A stretch of DNA of 64,000 nucleotides from Marispirochaeta sp964554875 (GCA_964554875.1 CAZKQJ010000001.1:1-64000), one strand, 5' to 3'. Shown: positions 1 to 9,894, counted from the stretch's first letter. Notes: generated by a model not told the origin, from the letters alone. A program made the numbers and translations.

Positions 1-27
1 CAGACTGCTGTCCGCTTTGCTCCGGAA

Positions 28-1176
28 TCACTGTCCGTTTTCAACGGAATACACAGCCATGGTGAAATTAAGCCTCATGGTTGCAAGGCCTTGGCCTGGT
101 TGAGTGTAGAAATATTTGCCGGGAACAAACGCTACATTGTTTTTTACCGCTTTCCGGTAGATTTCTTCTGAATCAACATGGGCATCGCTTTCGGCCCAGA
201 TAAACATACCTCCTTCCGGCCTTGAAAACCTGAACCACGAAGGAAAATATTTTTCAAGAGCATTCATCATTGCCGCGTGTCTTGGGCGGTACAGTTCTAT
301 AATCCTGGGGAGCTGCTCATCAAGATAGCCACCTGCAATATACTCTGCAGCCAGGGCCTGTGAAAAGGTTGATGTATGCAAATCTATTCCCTGTTTCACA
401 ATAATCAGCCACTTACGTATTTCGGCCGGAGCAACACATACGCCTATCCGAAGCCCGGGAGCCAGAACCTTTGAAAGTGTTGTAATGTAGATCACATTGT
501 CAGGAGCAAATGTCTTTACCGCAGGAAGGGCTTCGCCGGTGTATCTCAAATTACTATATGGATCATCTTCTATCATCAGAGCATCATGCTCTGTAATTAT
601 TTCTGCAATCCTTTTTCGTCTTTCCAGACTTATACTTCTTCCTGTAGGATTCTGAAAGGTAGGAACTGTGTATACAAATTTTATTTGATGCTTCTTTAGG
701 GTTTCATCGAGAGACTCAGGGATCATTCCTTTTTCATCCATTTCAACCCTGACGAATGAAGGCTGATACGGCCGAAAGGCCTGGATTGCTCCCAGATAAG
801 TAGGAGCTTCTACTGCAATCTTGTCTCCTTCGGATATCAATGACATTCCAATGGCATCTAGAACTCCCTGGGAACCGGTCTGAACAATAATATCTTCGGT
901 AGAAGCAATTATTCCTCTTTTCTCAAGATACCTGGAAAGACTCTCTCTTAACGGGGTAAATCCCTCGGTAAGATCATACTGAAAAGCTGCCGAACCGTAT
1001 TTGTCAATTACAAGATTAGTCAGTTCCTTTATCCTATCCATAGGAAAACTTTCAGGAGAAGGAATTCCTCCCGCAAGAGACACCATTCCGGGCTGAGACA
1101 CTACCTTGAGAATCTCTCTTATTGCACTGGGGCCCATATCTCCTGTACGCCTGGAAAGCAGCTTTTCATAATTCAT
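28..1176 (-). CDS. PLP-dependent aminotransferase, class I/II (LysN/MocR-like), possibly 3'-frameshifted
   Basis: Fold-type I aminotransferase of the 2-aminoadipate/aromatic type. It would transfer amino groups between an amino acid and a 2-oxo acid in the cytoplasm; the substrate cannot be read from sequence. Visible family marks are the N-terminal PGMVSLAGGIPSPESFP, YTVPTFQNPTG, DDPYSNLRY and the lysine segment TLSKVLAPGLRIG, where the PLP Schiff-base lysine lies. The start is supported by AAGGAG upstream of the ATG. The 382-residue product stops about 10-15 residues early for the family: after RLNFT the chain reads MAVYSVENGQ and ends. A shifted frame past the stop reads DSDSGAKRTAV, which looks more like the usual end, so a frameshift is possible. 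Confidence 0.88.
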   Translation of the reverse strand: MNYEKLLSRRTGDMGPSAIREILKVVSQPGMVSLAGGIPSPESFPMDRIKELTNLVIDKYGSAAFQYDLTEGFTPLRESLSRYLEKRGIIASTEDIIVQTGSQGVLDAIGMSLISEGDKIAVEAPTYLGAIQAFRPYQPSFVRVEMDEKGMIPESLDETLKKHQIKFVYTVPTFQNPTGRSISLERRKRIAEIITEHDALMIEDDPYSNLRYTGEALPAVKTFAPDNVIYITTLSKVLAPGLRIGVCVAPAEIRKWLIIVKQGIDLHTSTFSQALAAEYIAGGYLDEQLPRIIELYRPRHAAMMNALEKYFPSWFRFSRPEGGMFIWAESDAHVDSEEIYRKAVKNNVAFVPGKYFYTQPGQGLATMRLNFTMAVYSVENGQ

Positions 1177-1431
1177 TCGTTTCTCCTTATTATCATATAA
1201 CCGGATAGTCTAAGCTTTTTAAAGTGATTATGCCACTGAATTATGAATAATTACTCAGGGCCGGTCAGAGGTATGACTCGATCGCATCATATGCAGTTTA
1301 TCCAGCCCAAACTGTCGTCCGACTTAAAAAATAACGTGGAAAACTGTTTGACAAAAGGGCTCCTTCTCCACTGATTACAGGAAGTATAAACCGTTGTTGA
1401 AACAATTCGCCAAAAACCCTTCAAAATACGC

Positions 1432-1437
1432 TATAAT
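1432..1437 (+). promoter_or_regulatory. Probable -10 element upstream of hsdM
   Basis: A perfect TATAAT lies 31 bp before the hsdM start codon. No good -35 is seen at 16-18 bp spacing; a TTGACA about 85 bp further upstream is too far away to pair with it. The rest of the interval 1177-1467 between the divergent aminotransferase and hsdM shows nothing else recognisable. Confidence 0.4.
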
Positions 1438-1467
1438 CACCATAAAACTCATGTAAGGATACACTTT

Positions 1468-3459
1468 ATGGCCAACTTTCAAAGCAAGTCAAACTTCATC
1501 TGGTCTGTTGCGGACCTATTGAGAGGGCCATACCGCCCCAATCAATACAAAGACGTAATGCTTCCACTTGTTGTTCTCAGACGCTTAGATTGTGTTCTGG
1601 ATGCAACAAAACCAATGGTCCTGAAAGAGTATAAAAAGATCAAAGACAAGGGAAAGGGCGTAATCAACGCTAAACTCACTAAGATCACTGGTGTGCCCTT
1701 TTTTAATACTTCTCTTTATGATTTCACCAAGCTGAAAGGTGATCCTGATGGGATTGCATCGAATTTGGTCAATTACATCAAGGGATTCAGTGATAAGGCT
1801 GGTTCTATAATCGATTCCTTCTTGTTTGAGGACCAAATAGCTAAGTTGGATAAAGCTAATCGACTTTATCTTATCGTTTCAAAGTTTGCCGATATTGATC
1901 TTCATCCTGAGACGGTCAGTAACATTGAAATGGGCTACATATTCGAAGACCTTATTCGCCGTTTTAATGAGGCAAGCAATGAGGAGGCTGGAGACCACTT
2001 TACCCCTAGAGAAGTTATCCGTCTTATGGTTGATATCCTCTTTGAACCTGATTCGGATATTCTTACTGCTAAGGGACTTGTAAAGACCATGTTTGACCCG
2101 GCCATGGGAACTGGGGGAATGCTCTCGGTTTCTGAGGAATATTTGAAAGATCACAATCCTGATGCTCGATTAGAAGTCTTTGGGCAGGATTATAACCCCC
2201 AGTCGTATGCAATTTCAGGTTCCGATATGATGATTAAGGGTCAGAATATTGAGCATATTGTCTTTGGAGATTCCTTCACTGATGACGGATTCAAGGATGA
2301 TAAATTTGACTATATGCTCGCCAATCCACCTTTCGGAGTTGAATGGAAGCCGGAACAAGATGAAATCAAGAAGGAACATGATGAAATGGGCTTTGCTGGC
2401 CGCTTTGGTGCAGGACTTCCACGAATCAACGATGGTTCGTTTCTGTTTCTACAGCACATGATCTCTAAGATGAAAGCCCCGGAAGATGGAGGAAGTAGGA
2501 TCGGAATTGTATTCAATGGGAGCCCCCTCTTTACAGGAGGTGCTGGATCAGGGGAGTCAGAAATCAGACGATGGATAATCGAGAATGATTGGCTTGAGGC
2601 TATCATTGCACTCCCTGACCAGCTCTTTTATAACACGGGTATCTCCACCTATATATGGATTGTTACAAACCGTAAGTCAAACAGGCGAAAAGGTAAAATT
2701 CAACTTATAGATGCTACCTCCAACTTTTCAAAGATGCGAAAGAGCCTGGGAAATAAGAGAAATAAAATTTCTGATGATCAGCGGGAAGAGATTGTTAGGC
2801 TCTATGCGAACTTCAAAGAGACTGAAAAGTCAAAGATATTTGATAATGCAGACTTTGGGTATCAGCGAATCACTGTAGAAAGGCCCCTAAAGCTTAATTT
2901 TGAAGTCAATAAAGAAAGACTTGAACGAGTCAAGGAACTTAAAGCGTTTATAGTTCTTGCTGAATCCAAGAAGCGAAAGAATCAAGCTAAAATTGCCAAG
3001 GAAGAGGAGGCTGGACGAAAGCTTCAACAATCTATCCTTGAAGCTGTATCAACCATAAAAGGCAGATTTACGAATCAAGATCAGTTTATGGAACAGTTCA
3101 ACTCAGCTGTAAAAGGTCTTTCAATTGCGACACCCCTCAAGAAAGCAATCGTCTCAGCTTTATCAGAACGGGATAAAGAGGCTGATGTGGTTATAGACAA
3201 GAAGGAGAATCAAGAACCGGATTCAGAGCTCAGGGATTATGAGAATGTTCCGTTGAAGGAAGATATCAAGGAATACATGGAGAGAGAAGTTCTTCCCTAT
3301 GTTCCAGATGCCTGGATTGATGAGTCAAAGACAAAGATAGGCTATGAAATTCCCTTCAATCGACATTTCTATGTTTATCAACCGCCGAGATCGATTGATG
3401 AGATTCAGGCTGAGTTGAAAGATATTGAGGGAGTAATAGAGGAATTATTAAAGGCATGA
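1468..3459 (+). CDS. hsdM: Type I restriction-modification system, DNA methyltransferase subunit
   Basis: HsdM makes N6-methyladenine in host DNA from S-adenosylmethionine and forms the M2S methylase and R2M2S restriction complexes. The 663-residue protein has the helical HsdM N-terminal domain (about residues 8-150), then the N6-methyltransferase domain with the SAM-binding motif DPAMGTGG (210-217) and the catalytic motif NPPF (286-289). The C-terminal third is charged and helical, as in long HsdM proteins. It overlaps hsdS by ATGA, so the subunits are translationally coupled. Composition is AT-rich compared with the core genes to the right, which fits acquisition by transfer. Confidence 0.97.
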   Translation: MANFQSKSNFIWSVADLLRGPYRPNQYKDVMLPLVVLRRLDCVLDATKPMVLKEYKKIKDKGKGVINAKLTKITGVPFFNTSLYDFTKLKGDPDGIASNLVNYIKGFSDKAGSIIDSFLFEDQIAKLDKANRLYLIVSKFADIDLHPETVSNIEMGYIFEDLIRRFNEASNEEAGDHFTPREVIRLMVDILFEPDSDILTAKGLVKTMFDPAMGTGGMLSVSEEYLKDHNPDARLEVFGQDYNPQSYAISGSDMMIKGQNIEHIVFGDSFTDDGFKDDKFDYMLANPPFGVEWKPEQDEIKKEHDEMGFAGRFGAGLPRINDGSFLFLQHMISKMKAPEDGGSRIGIVFNGSPLFTGGAGSGESEIRRWIIENDWLEAIIALPDQLFYNTGISTYIWIVTNRKSNRRKGKIQLIDATSNFSKMRKSLGNKRNKISDDQREEIVRLYANFKETEKSKIFDNADFGYQRITVERPLKLNFEVNKERLERVKELKAFIVLAESKKRKNQAKIAKEEEAGRKLQQSILEAVSTIKGRFTNQDQFMEQFNSAVKGLSIATPLKKAIVSALSERDKEADVVIDKKENQEPDSELRDYENVPLKEDIKEYMEREVLPYVPDAWIDESKTKIGYEIPFNRHFYVYQPPRSIDEIQAELKDIEGVIEELLKA

Positions 3460-4751
3460 ATAAAGTTGAAAACTGGAAATCGGTAAAGCTCAAGTTTTTT
3501 GCTAAAGCCATCAATGGTTTTGCTTTCAATAGCAATGATTATTGTGACGATGGCATCCAGATTGTAAGAATCGGAAATATTAAGAAAGATGGAAGGGTTG
3601 ATCTCTCCAATGCAAAAAAAGTGCCTTCAGTTTTCCTAAAACTATACTCAAGTGTTAGCCTCATGAAGAATGATATAGTGATGGCAATGACAGGTGCAAC
3701 AATTGGGAAGGTAGGAAGATATCTTGATGATAAACCTGGATTATTAAATCAGCGGGTCTGTAAGTTCTTACCACACACTATTGATAGAGATTTTTTATGG
3801 TTTATTTTACAGTCTAACTCCTATCTGGAACATGTATTTTTAACTGCTGGAGGAGGAGCTCAAGCGAATATTTCTGATGTCCAATTGTTAGATTACAAGA
3901 CAATAATTCCTATTCCATTCATCCAAAGCCGAATCGCATCATTCCTCGACCAAGAAACCTTCCGCATTGATACGCTAATCGCCAAGAAAGAACGCCAGAT
4001 AGAACTCCTGCAAGAAAAGCGACAAGCAATCATCACCCAGGCTGTAACCAAAGGGCTCGATCCCAATGCAAAAATGAAGGATTCTGGTGTTGAATGGATC
4101 GGGGAGATTCCAGAGGGTTGGGATTTAATAAAACTAAAATATATATCAACCAAGGTCAATAGTGGTAAAACTCCAAGAGGAGGTTCTGAATCGTATCAGG
4201 ATAAAGGAATAATGTTGATCCGAAGTCAGAATGTATATTTCGATGGGTTAAGATTGGATGACGTTGTCTTTATTGATGAAGAAACTGATCAGGAAATGAG
4301 AAATTCAAGAGTTCAACCAATGGATGTTCTCTTAAATATAACGGGAGCAAGTATCGGAAGATCATATTACGTTCCTAAAGATTTCCCAGCCTCGAACGTA
4401 AATCAGCATGTATGTATAATTCGTCCTGATCGTATCAAAGTAATAACTGAATATTTATGGTTGTGTATGGCAAGTTCAATAATCCAGAAAGTCGTTTTCT
4501 CTTTTGAAAAAGGAACTTCCAGAGAGGGAATTACTTTTGAACAAATTAGGAATTTCGATATTCCGCTTCCTATGACAGTTGAAGAACAGTCTTCTATAGT
4601 GGAGACAATATTAGCCGAAATTGATCGTAATGATAGGATTGTTAATATAATCCAAAAATCAATCGACCTCCTCAAAGAATACCGCTCCTCTATGATAACC
4701 CACGCAGTAACAGGCCAGATTGATATAGAAAACATGGAGAAAGGGAAATGA
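3456..4751 (+). CDS. hsdS: Type I restriction-modification system, specificity subunit
   Basis: HsdS chooses the bipartite DNA target for the HsdM and HsdR partners. The 431 residues show the usual two-fold layout. Target-recognition domain 1 begins near WKSVKLKFFAKAING and is followed by a central helical spacer around IDTLIAKKERQIELLQEKR. Target-recognition domain 2 begins at VEWIGEIPEGWDLIKLK, and a second helical spacer ends the protein near IDLLKEYRSSMITHAVTGQID. Both half-repeats are intact, so the recognition site should be a normal split sequence. It overlaps hsdM upstream and hsdR downstream by ATGA. No inverted hsdS copy is seen nearby, so phase variation by inversion is not suggested. 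Confidence 0.96.
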   Translation: MNKVENWKSVKLKFFAKAINGFAFNSNDYCDDGIQIVRIGNIKKDGRVDLSNAKKVPSVFLKLYSSVSLMKNDIVMAMTGATIGKVGRYLDDKPGLLNQRVCKFLPHTIDRDFLWFILQSNSYLEHVFLTAGGGAQANISDVQLLDYKTIIPIPFIQSRIASFLDQETFRIDTLIAKKERQIELLQEKRQAIITQAVTKGLDPNAKMKDSGVEWIGEIPEGWDLIKLKYISTKVNSGKTPRGGSESYQDKGIMLIRSQNVYFDGLRLDDVVFIDEETDQEMRNSRVQPMDVLLNITGASIGRSYYVPKDFPASNVNQHVCIIRPDRIKVITEYLWLCMASSIIQKVVFSFEKGTSREGITFEQIRNFDIPLPMTVEEQSSIVETILAEIDRNDRIVNIIQKSIDLLKEYRSSMITHAVTGQIDIENMEKGK

Positions 4752-7726
4752 AAAACTATAGTGAGGCAACCTTTGAAGAAGCCATTGAACTCTTCTTAAC
4801 CGAGAATGACCATTACATTAAACGTTCCCACGAACACTTTGATAGAACCCTTTGCCTTGATACCGGAATCTTTGCAGAGTTTGTTAAGATTTCACAGCCA
4901 AAAGAATGGGATTATCTCTACAAAATCCACAAAGAAAATACTCCGAAGGTCCTGATTGAAGACTTAACTAGGGCACTGGATTCCGAATATGAAGGGTGCC
5001 TCACAGTTCTCCGGCATGGCTTCAAATGTTCTGGAAAGCAAATAAAAGCTGCTTTCTATAAGCCTGTCTCTGGGATGAATCCAGAGACTCAGAAACTCTA
5101 TGAATCCAACATCCTGACTATCACACGGCAGGCCCACTATTCAGACAAGCATAATAACTCTATCGATATTGTCCTTACAATCAATGGAATCCCCGTAGTA
5201 ACCATGGAACTTAAGAACCCCATGACAGGTCAAACATGGAGCCATGCGATCCATCAATATAAGACTGACCGTGATCCTGCTGATAAAATCTTTCAATTTA
5301 AGAAACGGGCTTTAGTCAATTTTGCCGTTGATACTGATGAAGCCTACATGACAACCAGGCTTAACAAGGATAATACGTATTTTCTTCCATTCAATAAAGG
5401 AAATAACTACGGTAAGGGAAATCCAGAGAATCCAAATGGATACAAGACTGCATACCTTTGGGAAGAAGTCTTAACACGCGATTCTCTTCTTGAGATAGTA
5501 TCAAAGTTTCTCCATCTCCAGGTTGAAGAAAAGAAGGTTGGCAGCAAAAAAAGCAAAAAAGAGACTATGATCTTTCCCCGTTATCATCAGCTGAATGTTG
5601 TCAGAAAACTCATCAAATCTTCCCGAGAAGAAGGCGCAGGCCATAATTACCTTATCCAGCACTCAGCAGGTTCCGGTAAGTCAAATAGCATTGCTTGGGT
5701 GGCGCATAGATTAGCATCCTTACATGATGACAAAGATTCAAGAGTATTTGACTCAGTAGTTGTAGTCACAGATCGGCGAGTTCTGGATCAGCAGCTTCAG
5801 AATACTATCTATCAGTTCGAGCACAAATCAGGAGTTGTTCAGAAGATTGATCAGAACTCCACACAGTTAGCAGAGAATTTAATCGTAGGGACTCCAATTA
5901 TAATCACCACATTACAAAAGTTTCCTTTTGTCATTGAAAAGGTAGGAGACCTCAAGGATAGAAACTACGCCGTTATTGTTGATGAGGCACACTCTTCGAT
6001 GGGTGGTCAGACTGCATCCGAGATGAAAGGTGTATTAGGCTCTCAAGGAAATGATGAGGATGTAGAAGAAGAGTTCAGCATTCCCGATCATGAAGAAGAA
6101 ATCATCAAGGCGATGAACAAAAGGGGACCTCAGAACAATATCTCCTTCTATGCTTTCACGGCCACGCCTAAATACAAGACCTTGGAAGTTTTTGGAAGAG
6201 AAGGAATCGATGGTAAGCCAGAACCCTTCGATGACTATTCCATGAGGCAGGCGATTGAAGAAGGCTTTATCCTTGATGTCTTGGACAATTACACAACTTA
6301 CAAGACCTATTGGAAGCTGATAAAAAGTGTGGAGGACGATCCCGAAGTAGATAAGAAAAAGGCTTCAGCAGCATTGGCTCGTTTCGTTTCCCTTCATCCT
6401 CACAATATCGCTCAGAAAGTGGAAGTAATCGTCGAGCACTTCCGGAAGCATACCCGGCACAAAATCGGTAACAGAGCAAAAGCAATGATTGTTACCAGAA
6501 GCCGTCTTCATGCAGTTAGGTTCAAGAAGGCCATAGACGAATATATCAAGGAAAAGGGTTACACAGACCTTAGAACGCTGGTTGCTTTCTCTGGATCAGT
6601 TGATGATGAAGGTGTCTCATTTACAGAAGTAGAGATGAATAATGGAGTGAAGGAAAAAGAACTGCCCAAGACCTTCAACAATCCAGAATACAGCATTCTG
6701 ATTGTTGCTGAGAAATATCAGACTGGTTTTGACCAACCATTGCTTCATACTATGTATGTGGATCGTCGTCTTGGGGGAATCCAAGCGATACAGACACTTT
6801 CACGATTGAACAGGACCTGTGCAGGTAAAGAAGACACATTTGTTCTTGATTTCGTAAATAAAGAAGAAGACATTCAAGTTGCTTTCCACCCTTACTATGA
6901 AAAAACCCTTGTAGGTGACAGAGCGGAATACAAACAGCTCTACGAACTTCAAGCTAAGTTAGCTGCGTTCAAGGTCTATTATCCGAATGAGGTTGAAGAG
7001 TTTGCACGTTTCTTTTTCTCGTCCAAGCAAAAACAATCGAAAAAAGATCATGCGTCCATGAACGCTATCCTTGATGCGGCCATTTCTCGGTTCAATGAAC
7101 TGGACGACCAAGACAAGGAAGAGTTCAGATCAAATCTCCAGGCATTCAGAAATCTCTACAGTTTCTTGGCTCAGATCATTCCATTTCAAGATAGTGATCT
7201 TGAGAAGCTCTATACCTATCTCAGATTTCTACAAACTAAGCTGCCAAGAAGGGATCGGAGTCCAGTCTTCGATATCGAAGGTGATGTTGCCCTTAAATAC
7301 TATCGACTCCAGAAGATTAGCGAAGGATCAATCAAACTCGAAAAGAATGAAGCATCTCCGCTCGATGGACCTACAGAAGTTGGGACAGGAAAAGGAGGTT
7401 CAGAGCAGGAACATCTATCAACGATAATTGAGATCATCAATGAGCGTTTCAAAACTGATTTCACCGCAGCAGATGAACTATTCTTTGATTCAGTCCGTGA
7501 AGATGCAGTTCGAGATGAAAATGTTAGAAATGCTGCAATTGCTAATACGTTGGATGGCTTCAAGTTTGTTTTCAATAATAAAATTGAGGATATATTTGTA
7601 GATCGAATGGAGCAGAATGAGAAGCTCACTGCCCGATTCTTGAATGATACTGACTTCAAGGAACTTGTCAGCCAATACTTGATGAAGAAGGTGTATGAAA
7701 CGATTCGGGAAGAGGTGGTAACATAA
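4748..7726 (+). CDS. hsdR: Type I restriction-modification system, endonuclease/translocase subunit
   Basis: HsdR translocates DNA using ATP and cuts unmodified DNA at a distance from the target. The 992-residue protein has an N-terminal PD-(D/E)XK nuclease domain, with Asp140 and the ELK motif at 154-156, then a superfamily 2 motor with Walker A SAGSGKS (306-312), DEAH box (412-415) and FTATP. A C-terminal helical region binds the M and S subunits. All catalytic motifs are present, so the system looks functional. It is the last gene of the hsdMSR operon. The stop codon is immediately followed by a short open frame that is probably a remnant. Confidence 0.97.
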   Translation: MKNYSEATFEEAIELFLTENDHYIKRSHEHFDRTLCLDTGIFAEFVKISQPKEWDYLYKIHKENTPKVLIEDLTRALDSEYEGCLTVLRHGFKCSGKQIKAAFYKPVSGMNPETQKLYESNILTITRQAHYSDKHNNSIDIVLTINGIPVVTMELKNPMTGQTWSHAIHQYKTDRDPADKIFQFKKRALVNFAVDTDEAYMTTRLNKDNTYFLPFNKGNNYGKGNPENPNGYKTAYLWEEVLTRDSLLEIVSKFLHLQVEEKKVGSKKSKKETMIFPRYHQLNVVRKLIKSSREEGAGHNYLIQHSAGSGKSNSIAWVAHRLASLHDDKDSRVFDSVVVVTDRRVLDQQLQNTIYQFEHKSGVVQKIDQNSTQLAENLIVGTPIIITTLQKFPFVIEKVGDLKDRNYAVIVDEAHSSMGGQTASEMKGVLGSQGNDEDVEEEFSIPDHEEEIIKAMNKRGPQNNISFYAFTATPKYKTLEVFGREGIDGKPEPFDDYSMRQAIEEGFILDVLDNYTTYKTYWKLIKSVEDDPEVDKKKASAALARFVSLHPHNIAQKVEVIVEHFRKHTRHKIGNRAKAMIVTRSRLHAVRFKKAIDEYIKEKGYTDLRTLVAFSGSVDDEGVSFTEVEMNNGVKEKELPKTFNNPEYSILIVAEKYQTGFDQPLLHTMYVDRRLGGIQAIQTLSRLNRTCAGKEDTFVLDFVNKEEDIQVAFHPYYEKTLVGDRAEYKQLYELQAKLAAFKVYYPNEVEEFARFFFSSKQKQSKKDHASMNAILDAAISRFNELDDQDKEEFRSNLQAFRNLYSFLAQIIPFQDSDLEKLYTYLRFLQTKLPRRDRSPVFDIEGDVALKYYRLQKISEGSIKLEKNEASPLDGPTEVGTGKGGSEQEHLSTIIEIINERFKTDFTAADELFFDSVREDAVRDENVRNAAIANTLDGFKFVFNNKIEDIFVDRMEQNEKLTARFLNDTDFKELVSQYLMKKVYETIREEVVT

Positions 7727-7988
7727 ATGAAGGTAGTAATTAAAAAGCCGGGAGAAATATGGGTATCCCTATATATGTAGAAGCTATCTACAGAGACTAT
7801 GCTGAAACATGATAGAATGATAGTAGCGGAGTTGGTAACATAATAAAAGCATAAATAGGAATTGCTGAAATCAAGAGGTCATGGAGTTCAAATAGAGATT
7901 TTGACATTGGTAATCGATTCGCAGGAGTAATTCAATATAGCTATTTATGTGGTGGCTAATGGTTATTATTTAAGTGTAGTGGGGTGGT
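7727..7988 (+). other. Intergenic stretch with a 17-codon open frame
   Basis: An ATG abuts the hsdR stop codon and opens a 17-codon frame beginning MKVVIKKPGEIWVSLYM. It has the look of the N-terminus of a small protein cut short, perhaps a remnant left when the cassette was assembled. The remaining 200 bp is AT-rich with no recognisable gene, terminator or RNA. Confidence 0.3.
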
Positions 7989-8597
7989 ATGATCCTAACT
8001 GATTTTGAGAAAATCATTGTCAATGAAATAAACAAAGGAAATGTCAATGATCCATTAACATATAGGGAATGGATGCTCAGAAATGAGTCTGATCGGGCTA
8101 TACAGGAGAACAATACTGAGTTTAATCGATACATGATCACTTTTCTTCAGACAGTAAAAAGGCTGGAAGAAAGTAATCTATTAATGCTATCACCAGTATT
8201 TGATAATTTGCCATTCAAGAATAAATTCTTAGAAAGGTTAATACCTAATAACAATATGTATGCATCAAACGATTATCTTGCCATGATTCGCTCTTTCCGA
8301 TATGAGGCGACCGCTTATTCCATAAGAATATATCCGATGCCCGAATTAACCAGCTTTATTGAAAGAGGATATATGACTAAGGACGAAGTCAAATATCTTG
8401 AAGAAGTTAGAGCAAGAAAGAACGCAAACCGACTCACAATAATTATCGCCTTAGCTTCATTGATAGGATCAGCTCTTTTTTCATTCCTTCCATGGTGGAT
8501 GGATAGAGATAAAGTCGAGGATGTGAATGTTAAAACTATACAGGGTGTAGAATCATACATTGAGACTATCAAAAATATTGAAGAGAATACAAAGTGA
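7989..8597 (+). CDS. Membrane-anchored protein of unknown function
   Basis: I do not recognise the family. The 202 residues begin with a mostly helical soluble part (about 1-148), followed by one hydrophobic segment, LTIIIALASLIGSALFSFLPWW (about 150-171), and a short polar tail. It is therefore probably a membrane protein with a cytoplasmic N-terminal domain. Its stop overlaps the GTG start of the next gene (GTGA), so the two are translationally coupled and likely act together. The position directly behind a type I restriction operon suggests a defence accessory role, which is an inference from context. Confidence 0.7.
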   Translation: MILTDFEKIIVNEINKGNVNDPLTYREWMLRNESDRAIQENNTEFNRYMITFLQTVKRLEESNLLMLSPVFDNLPFKNKFLERLIPNNNMYASNDYLAMIRSFRYEATAYSIRIYPMPELTSFIERGYMTKDEVKYLEEVRARKNANRLTIIIALASLIGSALFSFLPWWMDRDKVEDVNVKTIQGVESYIETIKNIEENTK

Positions 8598-9490
8598 AAA
8601 TTCTAAAGTTATTGTTGATAATATCAGGGAGTATTATAGTATTCTGGTTTGGATTTCAGTTTGGCATGGGATACATAGATGTTAATAGCGATTTTGATTT
8701 CCAGATACTTGAAGGTATTCTATCTGTGTTTAATGTGATTTCCACACTACTATTAATAGCTACTGCTTATGTGGCTTTTGAGTCACTGAGAGTACAACAA
8801 AAATCATTCAAATCACAGAAAGAAGAGATGGAACAACAGTCAGCTATTTTTTCATTGCAGAATTTTCAAGGTGTTTTCTATAAGCAATTGAAATATTATA
8901 AAGATGAATTAGATTCGATGAGTAGAGAAGTTCCCGAGGCATTACAAAGTTATGGAATAAAACAACAGTATTCAATATTTGAAAATACGATAGAATCGAT
9001 TACACTATTTTTCTTTGTAGCTAGTAATTCCTCGGTTGAAGAGATATGTAACGAATACGAAGAGAATAAGCGCCTGAAGGTAGTTATTGATTGTGCTCAG
9101 GAATATTATAAATTTGATAGTATCGAGAACTTAGTTAAGAAGCTGTATCAAAACATGGCTAGTATTATTTACCCTCTGCACAAGAGATCAAAGAAACAGA
9201 TGAGAATACTTAGCTTTATGTTTAGAACATCCATGCTATTGGAAAGTTATTCTAAATATATGAATGATGCAACTAAAAATTTATTCCTTGATAATTTTCT
9301 AAGCACTCCAGATTTAGAAGTAGTAGTAGCATATTTTCTGATGAATTTGGGACACTATGAACGACTTACTGACAGTAAATGGGAATATGAAATTGATCTC
9401 CACATTTGGAATAACTACATAGTTGGAACTAAATATGAGGAAAAATTATTTATTGATTACATTAATTCATATCATGAAGAGTTATTATAA
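8594..9490 (+). CDS. Membrane protein resembling putative phage abortive-infection proteins
   Basis: The 298-residue product starts with two membrane segments (about residues 4-26 and 45-67). A short coiled segment follows (QQKSFKSQKEEMEQQ), then a soluble helical domain beginning FSLQNFQGVFYKQLKYYKDELDSM. This order, two helices and then a coiled linker into an FFxLL-like helix, resembles the putAbiC family found beside restriction systems. The match is by pattern only. The start is GTG, overlapping the stop of the preceding gene. A defence role as an abortive-infection effector is plausible from family and neighbourhood but not shown. Confidence 0.6.
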   Translation: MKILKLLLIISGSIIVFWFGFQFGMGYIDVNSDFDFQILEGILSVFNVISTLLLIATAYVAFESLRVQQKSFKSQKEEMEQQSAIFSLQNFQGVFYKQLKYYKDELDSMSREVPEALQSYGIKQQYSIFENTIESITLFFFVASNSSVEEICNEYEENKRLKVVIDCAQEYYKFDSIENLVKKLYQNMASIIYPLHKRSKKQMRILSFMFRTSMLLESYSKYMNDATKNLFLDNFLSTPDLEVVVAYFLMNLGHYERLTDSKWEYEIDLHIWNNYIVGTKYEEKLFIDYINSYHEELL

Positions 9491-9894
9491 AATGAATATA
9501 ATAAGAGCAGAAAGGATGCAACATTACTCTCAACCAGCATAGTCCGTTGTGTCTGTAAGGTTTTTAACTGCTTCTGCAATTTCATTAAAGTATTCGATGA
9601 CTCTATCCATTCTGCTCCCTGGTGATTCATGGGTTCTTTCTGCTCTTGTAATAATCCTTGTTGCTTATCTAATTCTTTCTTGACTATATCTGATTGACTC
9701 TTTAATTCCTTTATTACTGTCTTCAAGCTCTTGTTTTCAAACTGTGATTTCTGTATATCTAAGAATTTGAAAATGTAATAAATACTTTCTGAATAGGAAT
9801 AAAAAATAAAAATATTTTCAAAAAGTACTTGGATTCTGGAAATATTTTGATAATATAGATCAAGTGATGGAGGGTATTTAGAATACTCTGGATA
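9472..9894 (-). pseudogene. Open frame without a usable start codon, probable 5'-truncated gene
   Basis: On the minus strand a frame stays open for 141 codons, from just after a TAA at 9895-9897 down to 9472. This is unusual in DNA this AT-rich. The translation is protein-like: a Tyr/Phe-rich start (YPEYSKYPPSLDLYY), then a long heptad-like coiled-coil part (FENKSLKTVIKELKSQSDIV and following). There is no ATG or GTG. The first possible start is a TTG at 9726, in the middle of the coiled-coil part, which would give 84 residues. I take it as a decayed or truncated gene. It overlaps the 3' end of the upstream plus-strand gene by 19 bp. Confidence 0.35.
9829..9856 (+). promoter_or_regulatory. 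Putative promoter of the 9963 gene (shared box A)
   Basis: TTGGAT and TAATAT are spaced 16 bp apart with an extended -10 (TGA before TAATAT). The 16 bases AAAGTACTTGGATTCT at 9822-9837 recur exactly at 13406-13421 in front of another accessory operon. The interval 9491-9962 otherwise holds only the start-less minus-strand frame. Confidence 0.45.
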
